Counted from the stretch's first letter, positions 52,268 to 61,199 are shown. The stretch: 64,000 nt of DNA from Streptomyces tardus (GCF_018101125.2 NZ_JAELVF020000001.1:2720130-2784129), one strand, 5' to 3'. Numbers and translations are program-made. Notes: generated from the letters alone by a model not told the origin.

Positions 52268-52856
52268 AGCCGTTGCGGTTGAGCAGTCCGCCCTCCAGCA
52301 GCCGGACCACCCTGGCGATGGCCTGGTGCTTGCTCAACTTCCGCTCGCCGACGGCTTCCAGGCCGGCCATCATCGAGTACCAGAGGATGCGCACGAACCA
52401 GTCGTCGTCGATCTCCGGGTCGAAGTAGCCCTCCTGGCGGCCCCGGTGGAAGAGCATCCCCACCGGGATGTGCGACGCCTCCCAGGCGCGTTCGTCCCAG
52501 TCGAGCTCGGAGTGCTCCAGCTCGTTGAAGAGGAAGCCCACCCGCGGGCCGAGGTCGAACATCGCGGGCACCAGCCTGTGCAGCGCCTCCTCGGGCGTGC
52601 CCGAATCCAACTCGGCCTCGACGAAGGCGATTTCGGTCGCGCGTGAGGCGTCCCTGACCAGGGCGCCCACCAGGGCGGACCGGTCGGGGTAGTAGCGGTG
52701 CAGTGTGCTGCGGCCGACCTCGGCGGCCTTGGCGATCTCGCTGAACGGCGCGTTTCGGTCCTGACTCATCACGGTGACGGCGGCGTCCAGAATCGCCCGG
52801 CGGGTGCGGGAGGTGGTGCCGGGGGTCTGCGAGGTGGAGGAAACCGATCGAGCCAT
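52266..52856 (-). CDS. TetR family transcriptional regulator
   Basis: The 196-residue protein has the TetR N-terminal helix-turn-helix (SRTRRAILDAAVTVMSQDRNAPFSEIAKAAEVGRSTLHRYYPDRSALVGALV) and an all-helical ligand-binding C-terminus. The ATG at 52856 gives the normal distance to the domain. It is divergent from the PH-domain gene 87 bases away, so it may control that pair, but no clear palindrome is visible. The ligand is unknown. Confidence 0.9.
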   Translation of the reverse strand: MARSVSSTSQTPGTTSRTRRAILDAAVTVMSQDRNAPFSEIAKAAEVGRSTLHRYYPDRSALVGALVRDASRATEIAFVEAELDSGTPEEALHRLVPAMFDLGPRVGFLFNELEHSELDWDERAWEASHIPVGMLFHRGRQEGYFDPEIDDDWFVRILWYSMMAGLEAVGERKLSKHQAIARVVRLLEGGLLNRNG

Positions 52857-52943
52857 GACGGGGATGATACGCAGCCTGCCCCATGGAGAGACGTACCGAT
52901 CCGCTGTGGAACAAGCGCGTCTCTTTGTGAGACGGTGTGTTCC

Positions 52944-53432
52944 ATGGAGATACAGTTGCGTCCACCGCACCACCGCGTCGAGCGGCGCGCCGTCGGCCTG
53001 TGGACGGCCCGCGCGCTCGCACTGGTGCTTCCCGTCGTCCTCGTGCTGGGCACCGCCGCGACGATCTGGCCCGGCTCCCGCACGTGGACCCTGCCGCTGC
53101 TGGTGGCCGCCGCGGTGCTCGGAGCGCTCTACGCCGCGGTGATGCCGTCCTGGCGGTACGCCGTGCACCGGTGGGAGGTCACCGACGAGGCGGTGTACGC
53201 CGCCGCGGGCTGGTTCGTCCGCGAGTGGCGGATCGCGCCGCTGTCCCGCATCCAGACCGTCGACACCGTGCGCGGTCCGATGGACCAACTGCTCAACCTC
53301 TCGACGCTGGTGGTGACCACGGCCTCCTCCAGCGGTGCGGTCACCATCCGCGGCCTGGCGCCGGGCGTGGCCCGCGAGGCGGCCGACCGGCTCAACACCT
53401 CCACCCAGCTCACGCCGGGAGACGCCACATGA
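52944..53432 (+). CDS. Bacterial PH domain (bPH2) membrane protein, YdbS-like
   Basis: The 162-residue protein has two transmembrane helices (ALALVLPVVLVLGTAATIW and LPLLVAAAVLGALYAAV) followed by a bacterial pleckstrin-homology domain (AVHRWEVTDEAVYAAAGWFVREWRIAPLSRIQTVD). It resembles Bacillus YdbS. The stop overlaps the start of a second PH-domain gene (ATGA), giving a YdbS-YdbT-like pair. In Bacillus such a pair is linked to resistance to certain antimicrobial peptides; that role is not shown here. Confidence 0.88.
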   Translation: MEIQLRPPHHRVERRAVGLWTARALALVLPVVLVLGTAATIWPGSRTWTLPLLVAAAVLGALYAAVMPSWRYAVHRWEVTDEAVYAAAGWFVREWRIAPLSRIQTVDTVRGPMDQLLNLSTLVVTTASSSGAVTIRGLAPGVAREAADRLNTSTQLTPGDAT

Positions 53433-55099
53433 GCGCCCCCACCGACCCCACCGTCGCCGCCGCCACCGCCGGGGGAGCCGTCGAACCCGACCGGCCCGCC
53501 GCCGCGTACACCGCGGTGGCCGAGCCGGCCGCCGGGGGCGCCGCGCCCGCTGCGGGAGTCGAGCCCGAGCCCGCCGCCGAGCCCGCCGCCGAGCCCGCGG
53601 CCGATGCCCCCGACGTGCCGTGGCTGCGGCTGGACAAGCGTGTTGTCTGGGTCAACGCCCTGCGGCTGCTGCTCTCCCAACTGCCCGCGATCGTCGCCCT
53701 GTTCGTCGTCGGCGCCAACCCGGGAACGGTCTGGCCGCTGACGATCATCGCCGGCTGGGGAGTGGTGCGCTCGACCGCCGATCTGGTGCGCTGGCTGCGG
53801 ACCCGCTACCGGATCACCGAGGCGTACGTCGAACGGCGCACCGGCCTGTTCGTACGGGAGTTCCGCTCCGTGCGTCGGGACCGCATCCGCAGCGTGGACG
53901 CCGACGCCAAGCTGCTCCAGCGGGCGGCCCGACTGCGGCGCGTCATCATCGGCGCGGGACAGGCCAACACCGCCGGGGAGAGTGCGCTCACGCTCAACGC
54001 GGTCTCCCTCACCGAGGCCAGGGCGCTGCGCCAACAGCTGCTGGGCGCCGCCGAGAGCGCGGACGGCGAAGCCGAAAGCCCTGCCGGCACCGTGCGGTTG
54101 GCCGGATTCCGCTGGTGGTGGGTCTGCTACAACATGTTCAGCGCCTGGGCCTACCTCACCGCCGCCGGTCTGCTGTGGGGCGCGTACTGGATGACGATGA
54201 TGTTCGGTCTCGACCTCGGCGGCTGGATCACCGGGCTCGCCGACTGGGACGAGCTGGGACTGCCGCTCACCGTGCTGCTCGCCCTCGCGGGCACCGGCAC
54301 GCTCGGCGTGCTGGGCATGGCGGTGGCCTTCTTCACCGAGCACGCGAACTTCCGCCTGGAGCGGGTGCCGACGCCGGCCGGGACCGTACTGCGCACCAGC
54401 CAGGGGCTGTTCAAGACCCGCGAGGTCACCCGGGACGACAAGCGGCTGCGCGGGGTGAGCCTCTCCGAACCGCTGCTGTGGCGCTGGATGCGGATGACCG
54501 ACACCAGCGTCGTCACCACCGGACTGTCGGTGTGGAGCGCGGCGGCCACCATCCTGCCGCGCGGACCGATGAGCACCGCGCGACCGGTCGCCGACGCCGT
54601 ACTGGCGGAGCACGACAGCCCGTTGGGCGCGACGCTGCGCCGCCACCCCGCCACCGCCCTGCGCCGCCGGGCCGGCTGGGCGCTGATGGTCAGCGGCGCG
54701 GTGTGCGGACTGCTGGCCTGGCTCGGCGCGACCACCGCGGTGCCGGACCGTGCCTGGTGGATGACGGCTCTGGTGCTGCTGCCGCTCACGCTCACGCTCG
54801 CCGCGGTCGGCCACCGCGCACTCGGCCACACCATCGCCGGACGTCATCTGCTGGTCCGCTCCGGCGCGCTCAGCCGAACCACCACGGCGCTGCGCCGTGA
54901 CGCGGTCAGCGGTGTACGGGTGCGGCAGTCACTGCTCCAGCGCCGCCTGGGCCTGGCCACCGTCTCGGTGAGCACCGCGGCGGGTTACGGCGTGTACGAG
55001 GCGCCGGACCTGGCGGCGGGCGAGGCCGCCGGTTTCGCGGCCGAGTGCCTCCCGACCCATGTCGAGCCCTTCCGCACCGACCGCCCCGGACCGAGCTGA
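53429..55099 (+). CDS. Bacterial PH domain membrane protein, YdbT-like
   Basis: The 556-residue protein has an Ala/Pro/Glu-rich leader (1-65, with a repeated AAEP unit), then three PH-like domains alternating with membrane segments: RITEAYVERRTGLFVREFRSVRRDRIRSVD near 130; FRLERVPTPAGTVLRTSQGLFKTREVTRDDKRLRGV near 310; HLLVRSGALSRTTTALRRDAVSGVRVRQS near 473. This is the arrangement of Bacillus YdbT, which works with YdbS, encoded just upstream with a four-base overlap. The stop lies within a tandem repeat. Confidence 0.87.
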   Translation: MSAPTDPTVAAATAGGAVEPDRPAAAYTAVAEPAAGGAAPAAGVEPEPAAEPAAEPAADAPDVPWLRLDKRVVWVNALRLLLSQLPAIVALFVVGANPGTVWPLTIIAGWGVVRSTADLVRWLRTRYRITEAYVERRTGLFVREFRSVRRDRIRSVDADAKLLQRAARLRRVIIGAGQANTAGESALTLNAVSLTEARALRQQLLGAAESADGEAESPAGTVRLAGFRWWWVCYNMFSAWAYLTAAGLLWGAYWMTMMFGLDLGGWITGLADWDELGLPLTVLLALAGTGTLGVLGMAVAFFTEHANFRLERVPTPAGTVLRTSQGLFKTREVTRDDKRLRGVSLSEPLLWRWMRMTDTSVVTTGLSVWSAAATILPRGPMSTARPVADAVLAEHDSPLGATLRRHPATALRRRAGWALMVSGAVCGLLAWLGATTAVPDRAWWMTALVLLPLTLTLAAVGHRALGHTIAGRHLLVRSGALSRTTTALRRDAVSGVRVRQSLLQRRLGLATVSVSTAAGYGVYEAPDLAAGEAAGFAAECLPTHVEPFRTDRPGPS

Positions 55100-55190
55100 C
55101 CCGCACCGACCGCCCCGGACCGAGCTGACCCGGAGCGAGCTGACCCGGACCGAGCTGACCCGGAGCGAGCCGCCCCGGACGGAGCCGCCC
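55087..55190. repeat. 15-base tandem repeats after the YdbT-like gene
   Basis: About six units of CGGACCGAGCTGACC or the variant CGGAGCGAGCTGACC run from 55087 to 55190, with one 14-base spacer unit. The first unit contains the stop of the PH-domain gene. The tract lies between it and the convergent rhomboid gene and looks like a minisatellite. Confidence 0.85.
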
Positions 55191-55207
55191 CGCCCCGGCG
55201 CCGGTGG

Positions 55208-55849
55208 TCAGCTCCAGGGGCTCGGCCCGATCCCGCCCGGCGGCACCTGCTGCCGGCGGGGCGGGGTGCGTCTGAGCCAGAACGCCGCCAGAACGCCGCC
55301 CAGCAGGCCGAAGAAGTGGCCCTGCCAGGAGATGCCGGAGTTCGTCGGCAGCACGCCCCACAGGATCGAGCCGTAGAGGAGCAGCACCGTGATCCCCACG
55401 GTGATGTCCAACGCGTCCCGCTCGACGAAGCCGCGCACCAGCAGATAGCCGAAGAGGCCGAAGACGACGCCGGAGGCGCCCGCGGTGTTCGATCCGTCGG
55501 GGGCGGTCAGCCACACTCCGAGGCCGCTGACGGTGATGATGACCAGCACGACGCCGAGAAAGCGCGCCATCCCGCGCACCGCCGCGAGGAAGCCGAAGAC
55601 CAGCAGCGGCAGCGTGTTGGCCATCACGTGGTCCCAGCCGAAGTGCAGAAAGGCCGCCGGGAAGATGTCCGGCACCTCGTCCAGCTCCCGGGGGCGGATG
55701 CCGTACTCGCGGACTATGGGGCCGTCCGGGCCGTCGACCGCCTCCAGCACCCACAGGACGGCGATCCACCCCAGCATGAAGGTCGCTGCCGTCATCGCCC
55801 GGGCCCGGCGAGTGCCGGTCTGCCCGGATCCGCTCGGTCCGTACGCCAT
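55208..55849 (-). CDS. Rhomboid family intramembrane serine protease
   Basis: The 213-residue polytopic protein has six predicted helices with the rhomboid catalytic dyad: Ser in NTAGASGVVFGLFGYL near 127 and His in GISWQGHFFGLLGG near 175. HFGWDHVMANTLPLLVFG carries the conserved loop before helix 2 (HxxxN type). Rhomboids cut transmembrane segments of other proteins. The partner is unknown. The chosen ATG leaves a 20-residue cytosolic leader; an internal ATG at residue 19 is possible. Confidence 0.92.
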   Translation of the reverse strand: MAYGPSGSGQTGTRRARAMTAATFMLGWIAVLWVLEAVDGPDGPIVREYGIRPRELDEVPDIFPAAFLHFGWDHVMANTLPLLVFGFLAAVRGMARFLGVVLVIITVSGLGVWLTAPDGSNTAGASGVVFGLFGYLLVRGFVERDALDITVGITVLLLYGSILWGVLPTNSGISWQGHFFGLLGGVLAAFWLRRTPPRRQQVPPGGIGPSPWS

Positions 55850-55985
55850 CGAGCACCCCCGGCGTCGTCATTCGTCTGTCGGCCGCGCGCCTCCCCCGGG
55901 CACCGGCGGATGCGCGCGGAGCTGCGGAAGGCGGGTCGGGAGCTGCGAGAGCCCCGAGGACCAGCCTATACAGCCAGACCAACGG

Positions 55986-57149
55986 CTAACGCAGGGTCGA
56001 GAGTTCCGGGTGCCGGGAGGCGGCGTACGCCAGCGCCTCCAGCAGATCGTGCGGCGCCAGCAGCTTCGCGTCGGCGGGGGCGGCCACCGAGACCACCTCT
56101 CCCGCCGCGAAGGTCAGCTTCAGCGGCAGCGCGCCGGAGCGGCCCCGGTCGAACTGGCCCACGTCGACGGTGAGCGTGGAGAGGCGCTCGTGCCGGATCG
56201 CGAGCCCGACCCGTACGTCCTTGTCGGGGGCGCGCTCCAGCATGTCCAGATCGGGATCGCCGAGCTGGGCGCGCACCGGGGCGAGGGCCTTGCCGAGTTC
56301 GTGGGCGGCGTCCTTGGCGTTGAGAGTGAGGGTGATGTGCTCGGCGCCCTCGCGCTTTCCGGCGGAGGCGAAGCGGGCGCGCTTGCCGAGCGCCTTCTCC
56401 ACCGCGGACACCACCTGCTGCTGGAGCGCGGGATCCCGGAGCAGCGCGGTGGCCTGGGCGATCCGGTCGCTGTTCTCGACGGCGCCGTCGCCCGCGCCGC
56501 CGAGCGCGCGGCCGATCTCCCCGAACTCGTTCGGGCTGACCCGCACCCACTCGCCGCGCAGCGCCGAGCGGGCGGTCGCCAGCGAGCCGGGCAGCTGGCG
56601 CGCCAACTCCTCCAGCTCGCCCGCCCGTCCGGCCATCGGTCCGTCGTCCCCGACCTCCCTGGCCAGCGCGGCGAGGTTGACCCGGGTGTAGAGCTTGCGG
56701 TCGACCGATTTGAGGGCGAAGACGTCGTTGCCGCCGAAGTTGAGCGCCGCGGCGTTGTCGAACCGGTCGTTCCTGGCCACGTCCCGCAGCGGCATTCCGG
56801 CGCTGACCGCGGCGGCCAGCTCCAGATCGGCGAGCAGCCGGGCGTGCCGGCGTGCGTTGCCGCCCTTGCCGGGGCCCTCGCCCTCCTGGAGGTAGGCGAG
56901 GATCTGCTCCTCGGTCGCGTCGAACCGGGCGGTCACCGAGACGCTGTCCCGCTCGCCGAGCTTCTCGACGGCCTGCTTGACCTTCATCGCCGACGTCAGG
57001 TGGTCGGCCGCCGAACAGGCGCTGCCGACGCCGACGAGCAGGGCGGCCGAGGTGAGGATCGCGACGGTGCCGCGGCCTCTGCGCGTGGTGTCGATGTCGG
57101 CCTCCCCGGGTGCGTACGCAGATCGCTCGCCCCCCCATTGTGCGCCCAT
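55986..57149 (-). CDS. Putative lipoprotein of unknown function
   Basis: The protein of about 387 residues has a leader (MGAQWGGERSAY..., TTRRGRG), a hydrophobic segment and the lipobox GSAC near 46, so it is likely a surface lipoprotein. The mature part has helical repeats (VKQAVEKLGERDSVSVTARFDATEEQIL; AHELGKALAPVRAQLGDPDLDM) and resembles a LppX/LprG-like or LolA-like lipid-binding shell only vaguely; I do not assign a family. An ATG at 57191 would add 14 residues. It is divergent from the UbiX gene. Confidence 0.78.
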   Translation of the reverse strand: MGAQWGGERSAYAPGEADIDTTRRGRGTVAILTSAALLVGVGSACSAADHLTSAMKVKQAVEKLGERDSVSVTARFDATEEQILAYLQEGEGPGKGGNARRHARLLADLELAAAVSAGMPLRDVARNDRFDNAAALNFGGNDVFALKSVDRKLYTRVNLAALAREVGDDGPMAGRAGELEELARQLPGSLATARSALRGEWVRVSPNEFGEIGRALGGAGDGAVENSDRIAQATALLRDPALQQQVVSAVEKALGKRARFASAGKREGAEHITLTLNAKDAAHELGKALAPVRAQLGDPDLDMLERAPDKDVRVGLAIRHERLSTLTVDVGQFDRGRSGALPLKLTFAAGEVVSVAAPADAKLLAPHDLLEALAYAASRHPELSTLR

Positions 57150-57290
57150 CGGTCGCGGAGCCCGGTGCGCCCCCGCCGGTGCCCTCCCCACCCCGGCCGG
57201 GCGGCGTGCGGGGCGTCGCGGACAAGCGAAGATCCGAACGACGGGCCCCTGTCACCGACCACACGGCCTGGTACACCTAGGGTCGGGGGT

Positions 57291-58001
57291 GTGACGGAGA
57301 GCTCCGAGGGTTCGATACGGCGTACGCCCTGGCTTGTCGGTGTGTCGGGAGCGTCCGGGACGCCGTACGCCGCGGCGGTGATCCGCGGGCTGCTGGACGC
57401 CGGCGAGCAGGTGGACCTGGTGGTCAGCCGGGCCTCGCGGCTGACCCTGCTGGACGAGACCGGGCAGCCGTTCCGGGACGCGCACTGGCGGGAGGACCTG
57501 CGCCGGTGGTTGGCGCGGGGAGCGGACGGCAGCCCGGAGGCGTTCGCGGAGGCGCTCGGGGCGTTGGAGGAGCCGGGCCGGGTGCGGCACTGGGCGGCCG
57601 GCGACCTGGCGGCGGGCCCCTCCTCGGGTTCCTACGGCTGCCGCGGCATGCTGATCGTTCCGGCGTCGACGGCGTGTGTGGCTGGCGTCGCGCTCGGGCT
57701 GTCCAAGGACCTGTTGCAGCGCGCGGCGAGCGTGACGCTCAAGGAGCGCAGGCCGTTGGTGGTCGCGGTGCGGGAGGCGCCGCTGAGCGGTCAGACCCTC
57801 AGGCAGCTGGTCGCCCTCGACGAGGCGGGCGCGGTGGTGCTGCCGGCCTCGCCCGCCTTCTACGCGGGAGCGACCCACATCCAGCACCTGGTGGATTTCG
57901 TGGCCGGCCGGGTGCTGGACGCGGTGGGTGTCGCGCACGGGCTCTACCGGCGCTGGGAGGGCGAGTTGGGCGGCGCCGCACGGGGGGCGACGGGCGGCTG
58001 A
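57291..58001 (+). CDS. ubiX: UbiX-family flavin prenyltransferase
   Basis: UbiX attaches dimethylallyl to FMN and so makes the prenylated flavin cofactor of UbiD decarboxylases. The 236-residue protein shows the FMN-binding GVSGASGTPYAAAVI near 16, PSSGSYGCRGMLIVPASTACVAGVA near 110 and PLVVAVREAPLS near 155. The GTG at 57291 is the start; the frame upstream has no homology. It serves the UbiD-like decarboxylase 6 kb upstream in the menaquinone pathway, matching the S. coelicolor gene set. Confidence 0.93.
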   Translation: MTESSEGSIRRTPWLVGVSGASGTPYAAAVIRGLLDAGEQVDLVVSRASRLTLLDETGQPFRDAHWREDLRRWLARGADGSPEAFAEALGALEEPGRVRHWAAGDLAAGPSSGSYGCRGMLIVPASTACVAGVALGLSKDLLQRAASVTLKERRPLVVAVREAPLSGQTLRQLVALDEAGAVVLPASPAFYAGATHIQHLVDFVAGRVLDAVGVAHGLYRRWEGELGGAARGATGG

Positions 58002-58202
58002 TCGGCCACTCCTGGATCGGTGGCACGCTCATGAACGCGCTCTGGACTGGGTAGTGCAGGCTCAGGCAGTCCGATGCCTTAGATTCAGTTCCGGATTTTG
58101 TTTCTGACGGCAGGTCGTGCGGGGCCCGTCGTCGGGCGGCACACCGTGCGGCACGGGCCGTACGGCGACGACGGGATGACGACGAAAAGGGGCGCGGGAC
58201 CG

Positions 58203-58655
58203 ATGGACGCGGTGGACAGACAGCTCATCCAGGCGCTGCGCGAGAACGGCAGGGCCTCGTACGCCGAGTTGGGCCGACTCGTCGGACTCTCCGGGCCGAG
58301 TGTCACCGACCGCATCAACCGGCTGGAGGCCGCGGGCGTCATCACCGGTTACCGCGCGACCGTCGACGCCGCCTCGCTGGGGCTCGGGGTGACCGCGCTG
58401 ATCGGCATCCAGCTCAGCGATGCCACCGACCACGAGGAGGTCGCGGTGCGGCTGGAGTCGCTGGGGGAGATCGAGGACTGCTGGTTCATCGCCGGGGACG
58501 ACTCGTACATGCTCAAGGTCAGGGCGAACAACGTCGACGGGTTGCAGAGCACGATCCGCAGGCTCTCCCAGACGAAGGGCGTTTCGCGCACCCGCACCAC
58601 GATCGTGCTCTCCACCAAGTGGGAGAACCGCGTCGGCGAGCGTCCCGAGGACTGA
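58203..58655 (+). CDS. Lrp/AsnC family transcriptional regulator
   Basis: The 150-residue protein has an N-terminal winged helix (MDAVDRQLIQALRENGRASYAELGRLVGLSGPSVTDRINRLEAAGVITGY) and a C-terminal RAM/AsnC ligand-binding domain (GVTALIGIQLSD...DCWFIAGDDSYMLKVRA). I chose the ATG at 58203, with AAGGGG ten bases upstream and normal family length; the ATG at 58176 would add nine residues. It lies between ubiX and mqnE, and may respond to an amino acid or menaquinone-related ligand; this is not shown. Confidence 0.9.
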   Translation: MDAVDRQLIQALRENGRASYAELGRLVGLSGPSVTDRINRLEAAGVITGYRATVDAASLGLGVTALIGIQLSDATDHEEVAVRLESLGEIEDCWFIAGDDSYMLKVRANNVDGLQSTIRRLSQTKGVSRTRTTIVLSTKWENRVGERPED

Positions 58656-58691
58656 CCCCGCAGGCCCCGCAGGCCCCGCAGGCCCCGCAGG
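58656..58691. repeat. Four tandem 9-base repeats after the AsnC gene
   Basis: CCCCGCAGG is repeated four times exactly, beginning one base after the AsnC stop codon. It is a short simple-sequence tract that may vary between strains. Confidence 0.85.
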
Positions 58692-58866
58692 TTCAGGGGC
58701 GTCCCGAGGCGTCCGGGCGGCGTCCGGGTGCGGTCCCGCCGGCGTCTCCGGAGGCCGGCCCCGCGCGCGGCGCACCGGGAGGATTGCGCCGAAACCGGTT
58801 GGCGTACGCTCGCATGGGCACGCAGTCGCGCGAGACTGCGCCGGCGAGATTTGGGAGGCGCGACGC

Positions 58867-60033
58867 ATGGACGCTGGACTCAAGCGGGAGCTGGAGGACA
58901 AGGTCCGTTCCGGTGAGCGACTGAGCCGCGAGGACGGCATCGCTCTCTACGAGTCCGACGACCTCGCCTGGCTCGGCGGCCTCGCCCACGAGGTGCGCAC
59001 CGCGAAGAACGGCGACGTCGTCCACTTCAACGTCAACCGCCACCTCAACATGACCAACGTCTGCACGGCCTCCTGCTCGTACTGCTCCTTCCAGCGCAAG
59101 CCGGGCGAGAAGGACGCGTACACGATGCGCATCGAGGAGGCCGTACGCCTGGCCAGGGAGATGGAGGGCGACAACCTCACCGAGCTCCACATCGTCAACG
59201 GCCTGCACCCGACGCTGCCTTGGCGCTACTACCCGCGCTCGCTCAGCGCGCTCAAGGAGGCGCTCCCGGAGACGGTCTCGCTGAAGGCGTTCACCGCGAC
59301 CGAGATCCACCACTTCGAGACGATCTCCGGGCTGAGCGCGAGCGAGATCCTGGACGAGCTGATCGAGGCCGGGCTGGAGTCGCTGACCGGCGGCGGCGCG
59401 GAGATCTTCGACTGGGAGGTGCGGCAGCACATCGTCGACCACCGCACCCACTGGGAGGACTGGTCGCGCATCCACCGGCTCGCGCACGAGAAGGGTCTGA
59501 AGACCCCGTGCACGATGCTCTACGGCCACATCGAGGAGCGCCGCCACCGCGTCGACCACGTGCTGCGGCTGCGTGAACTCCAGGACGAGACCGGCGGTTT
59601 CCAGGTCTTCATCCCGCTGCGCTACCAGCACGACTTCGTCGATCTGAAGGACGGCAAGGTCCGCAACAAGCTCCAGGCGCGCACCACGATGGCCTCGGGT
59701 GCCGAGGCGCTGCGGACCTTCGCGGTCTCCCGGCTGCTGTTCGACAACGTCCCGCACGTGAAGGTGTTCTGGGTGATGCACGGCGTGCAGACTGCCCAAC
59801 TCGCCCTCCAGCACGGCGCGGACGACATGGACGGCTCGGTCGTCGAGTACAAGATCACTCACGACGCGGACAACTTCGGCACCCCCGACAAGCTCGGCCG
59901 CGAGGACCTGCTGGAGCTGATCACCGACGCGGGGTTCCGGCCGGTGGAGCGCAACACCAGGTACGAGATCCTCCGCGAGTACCCGGGCCCCGACCCGCAG
60001 CGCCGCGAGTCGCCGCAGCCGATGAGGCTCTGA
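58867..60033 (+). CDS. mqnE: Aminofutalosine synthase MqnE (radical SAM)
   Basis: MqnE uses S-adenosylmethionine in a radical addition to 3-[(1-carboxyvinyl)oxy]benzoate, giving 6-amino-6-deoxyfutalosine in menaquinone synthesis. The 388-residue protein has the radical SAM cluster motif CTASCSYC (Cys66, Cys70, Cys73), the segment LTELHIVNGLHPTLPWRYY and the TIM-barrel pattern of the MqnC/MqnE group. GGAGG lies eight bases before the ATG. It ends two bases before the acetyltransferase start. Confidence 0.95.
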   Translation: MDAGLKRELEDKVRSGERLSREDGIALYESDDLAWLGGLAHEVRTAKNGDVVHFNVNRHLNMTNVCTASCSYCSFQRKPGEKDAYTMRIEEAVRLAREMEGDNLTELHIVNGLHPTLPWRYYPRSLSALKEALPETVSLKAFTATEIHHFETISGLSASEILDELIEAGLESLTGGGAEIFDWEVRQHIVDHRTHWEDWSRIHRLAHEKGLKTPCTMLYGHIEERRHRVDHVLRLRELQDETGGFQVFIPLRYQHDFVDLKDGKVRNKLQARTTMASGAEALRTFAVSRLLFDNVPHVKVFWVMHGVQTAQLALQHGADDMDGSVVEYKITHDADNFGTPDKLGREDLLELITDAGFRPVERNTRYEILREYPGPDPQRRESPQPMRL

Positions 60034-60035
60034 CC

Positions 60036-60560
60036 GTGGTGCTGCGGTACGAGCTGGACCCGGTCGCCGACCAGCAGCTCGCGACCGGGATCAGCCGGCT
60101 TTGGGCGGACGTCACCAACGCCGGCGGTGCGGTGGGTTTCCTGCCGCCCGTCACCCCGGCGGAGACCCGGTCCGAGGTGATCATGCACTTCGCCGCGGTC
60201 TCCGAGGGGCGTACTCGTCAGCTGGTGGGCTTCGACGCCGAGGGTGAGGTGAAGGCCACCGCCTACATCACCTTCAACCGCCGCTCCCTGATGCGACACT
60301 GGGTGTGGCTCTACACCGTGATGGTCCACCCCGATCTCCAGGGCCGGGGCGTGGGCCGGGAGTTGATGTCCGCGGTCGCCGACGAGGTGCGCGGCTTCGA
60401 GGGGGTCGGGGCCATCCGGCTCACCTGCCGGAGCCACCAGGGCAACGAGCGCTTCTACGAGGCGTGCGGCTACAAGGAGGTCGGGCGGGTGCCCGGCGCC
60501 ATCAAGGTCGGCGAGGACGAGTACCGCGACGACGTCACGATGTGGCTGACGCTCTCCTGA
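60036..60560 (+). CDS. GNAT family N-acetyltransferase
   Basis: The 174-residue protein has the GNAT acetyl-CoA-binding loop HPDLQGRGVGRELM near 100 and the C-terminal ERFYEACGYKEVGRVPGAIKVG. GTG starts two bases after the mqnE stop, so it is co-transcribed and probably coupled. The acetyl acceptor is unknown. Homologues sit beside mqnE in Streptomyces, but an enzymatic role in menaquinone synthesis is not established. Confidence 0.88.
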   Translation: MVLRYELDPVADQQLATGISRLWADVTNAGGAVGFLPPVTPAETRSEVIMHFAAVSEGRTRQLVGFDAEGEVKATAYITFNRRSLMRHWVWLYTVMVHPDLQGRGVGRELMSAVADEVRGFEGVGAIRLTCRSHQGNERFYEACGYKEVGRVPGAIKVGEDEYRDDVTMWLTLS

Positions 60561-60692
60561 GGGCGACCGTCCGCGAGCGTTCCCGGTGAAGCGCGCGAGG
60601 GCGTGCGTCCGGTGCGTTCCGGCCCGTACGTCCGGTGCGTGCGTCAGGTCCGTACCGCAGTCAGCAGACCCGCAGCAGAAGGATGATCCGCA

Positions 60693-61199
60693 GTGACCAG
60701 CACACAGAGCACGCCGCGCTCGGGCGAGCCCGTCGACGAGGCCGAAGGCAACTCCGCGGGCAGGGCCGAAGGCAAGCCCGCAGGCAAGGCTGCCGACAGG
60801 GCCGAAGGCAAGACTGGCGGCAAGGCCGCAGGCATGCCGGCCGACGGGATCGAAGGCGAGTCCGCCGACGAGCCCGGTGCCGCGCCTGCCGCGGGCGGGA
60901 AGCCGACCGCGGCGCGCGCCACCCTGTACTACACCCTGCTGCGGCTGGCGCTGTTCGTCGGCACCTTCGCGCTGCTGGCCGCGCTGGCCTGGGTCGGAGT
61001 GATCCCGGAGGGCATCGGCAAGTCCAATCCGTTGTGGCTCTTCGCGCTGGCCATCCTGATCTCCGCGCCGCTGAGCCTCGTACTGCTGCGCAAGCAGCGG
61101 GACGCGATGTCCGAGCAGATCGTGCCCAAGGTCGAGCGCGCCTCGTCGAGCTTCAAGGGCAGGCTGGCGGAGAACCGCAGCCGCGAGGACGGCGCCTGA
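60693..61199 (+). CDS. DUF4229 domain-containing membrane protein
   Basis: The 168-residue protein has a repetitive Ala/Gly/Lys/Glu-rich N-terminus (1-72, with the unit RAEGKPAGKAAD repeated) and then two transmembrane helices (LYYTLLRLALFVGTFALLAALAWVG and NPLWLFALAILISAPLSLVLL) typical of DUF4229, with a basic C-terminus. The GTG at 60693 is used. Function unknown. The hairpin GTTACAGC...GCTGTAAC around 61213-61259 follows the stop. Confidence 0.8.
   Translation: MTSTQSTPRSGEPVDEAEGNSAGRAEGKPAGKAADRAEGKTGGKAAGMPADGIEGESADEPGAAPAAGGKPTAARATLYYTLLRLALFVGTFALLAALAWVGVIPEGIGKSNPLWLFALAILISAPLSLVLLRKQRDAMSEQIVPKVERASSSFKGRLAENRSREDGA

Noticed and set aside
52937..53426. N-terminal extension of the YdbT-like gene across its upstream neighbour
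   Set aside because: It would overlap the whole first PH-domain gene in another frame; the ATG at 53429 with a four-base overlap is normal.
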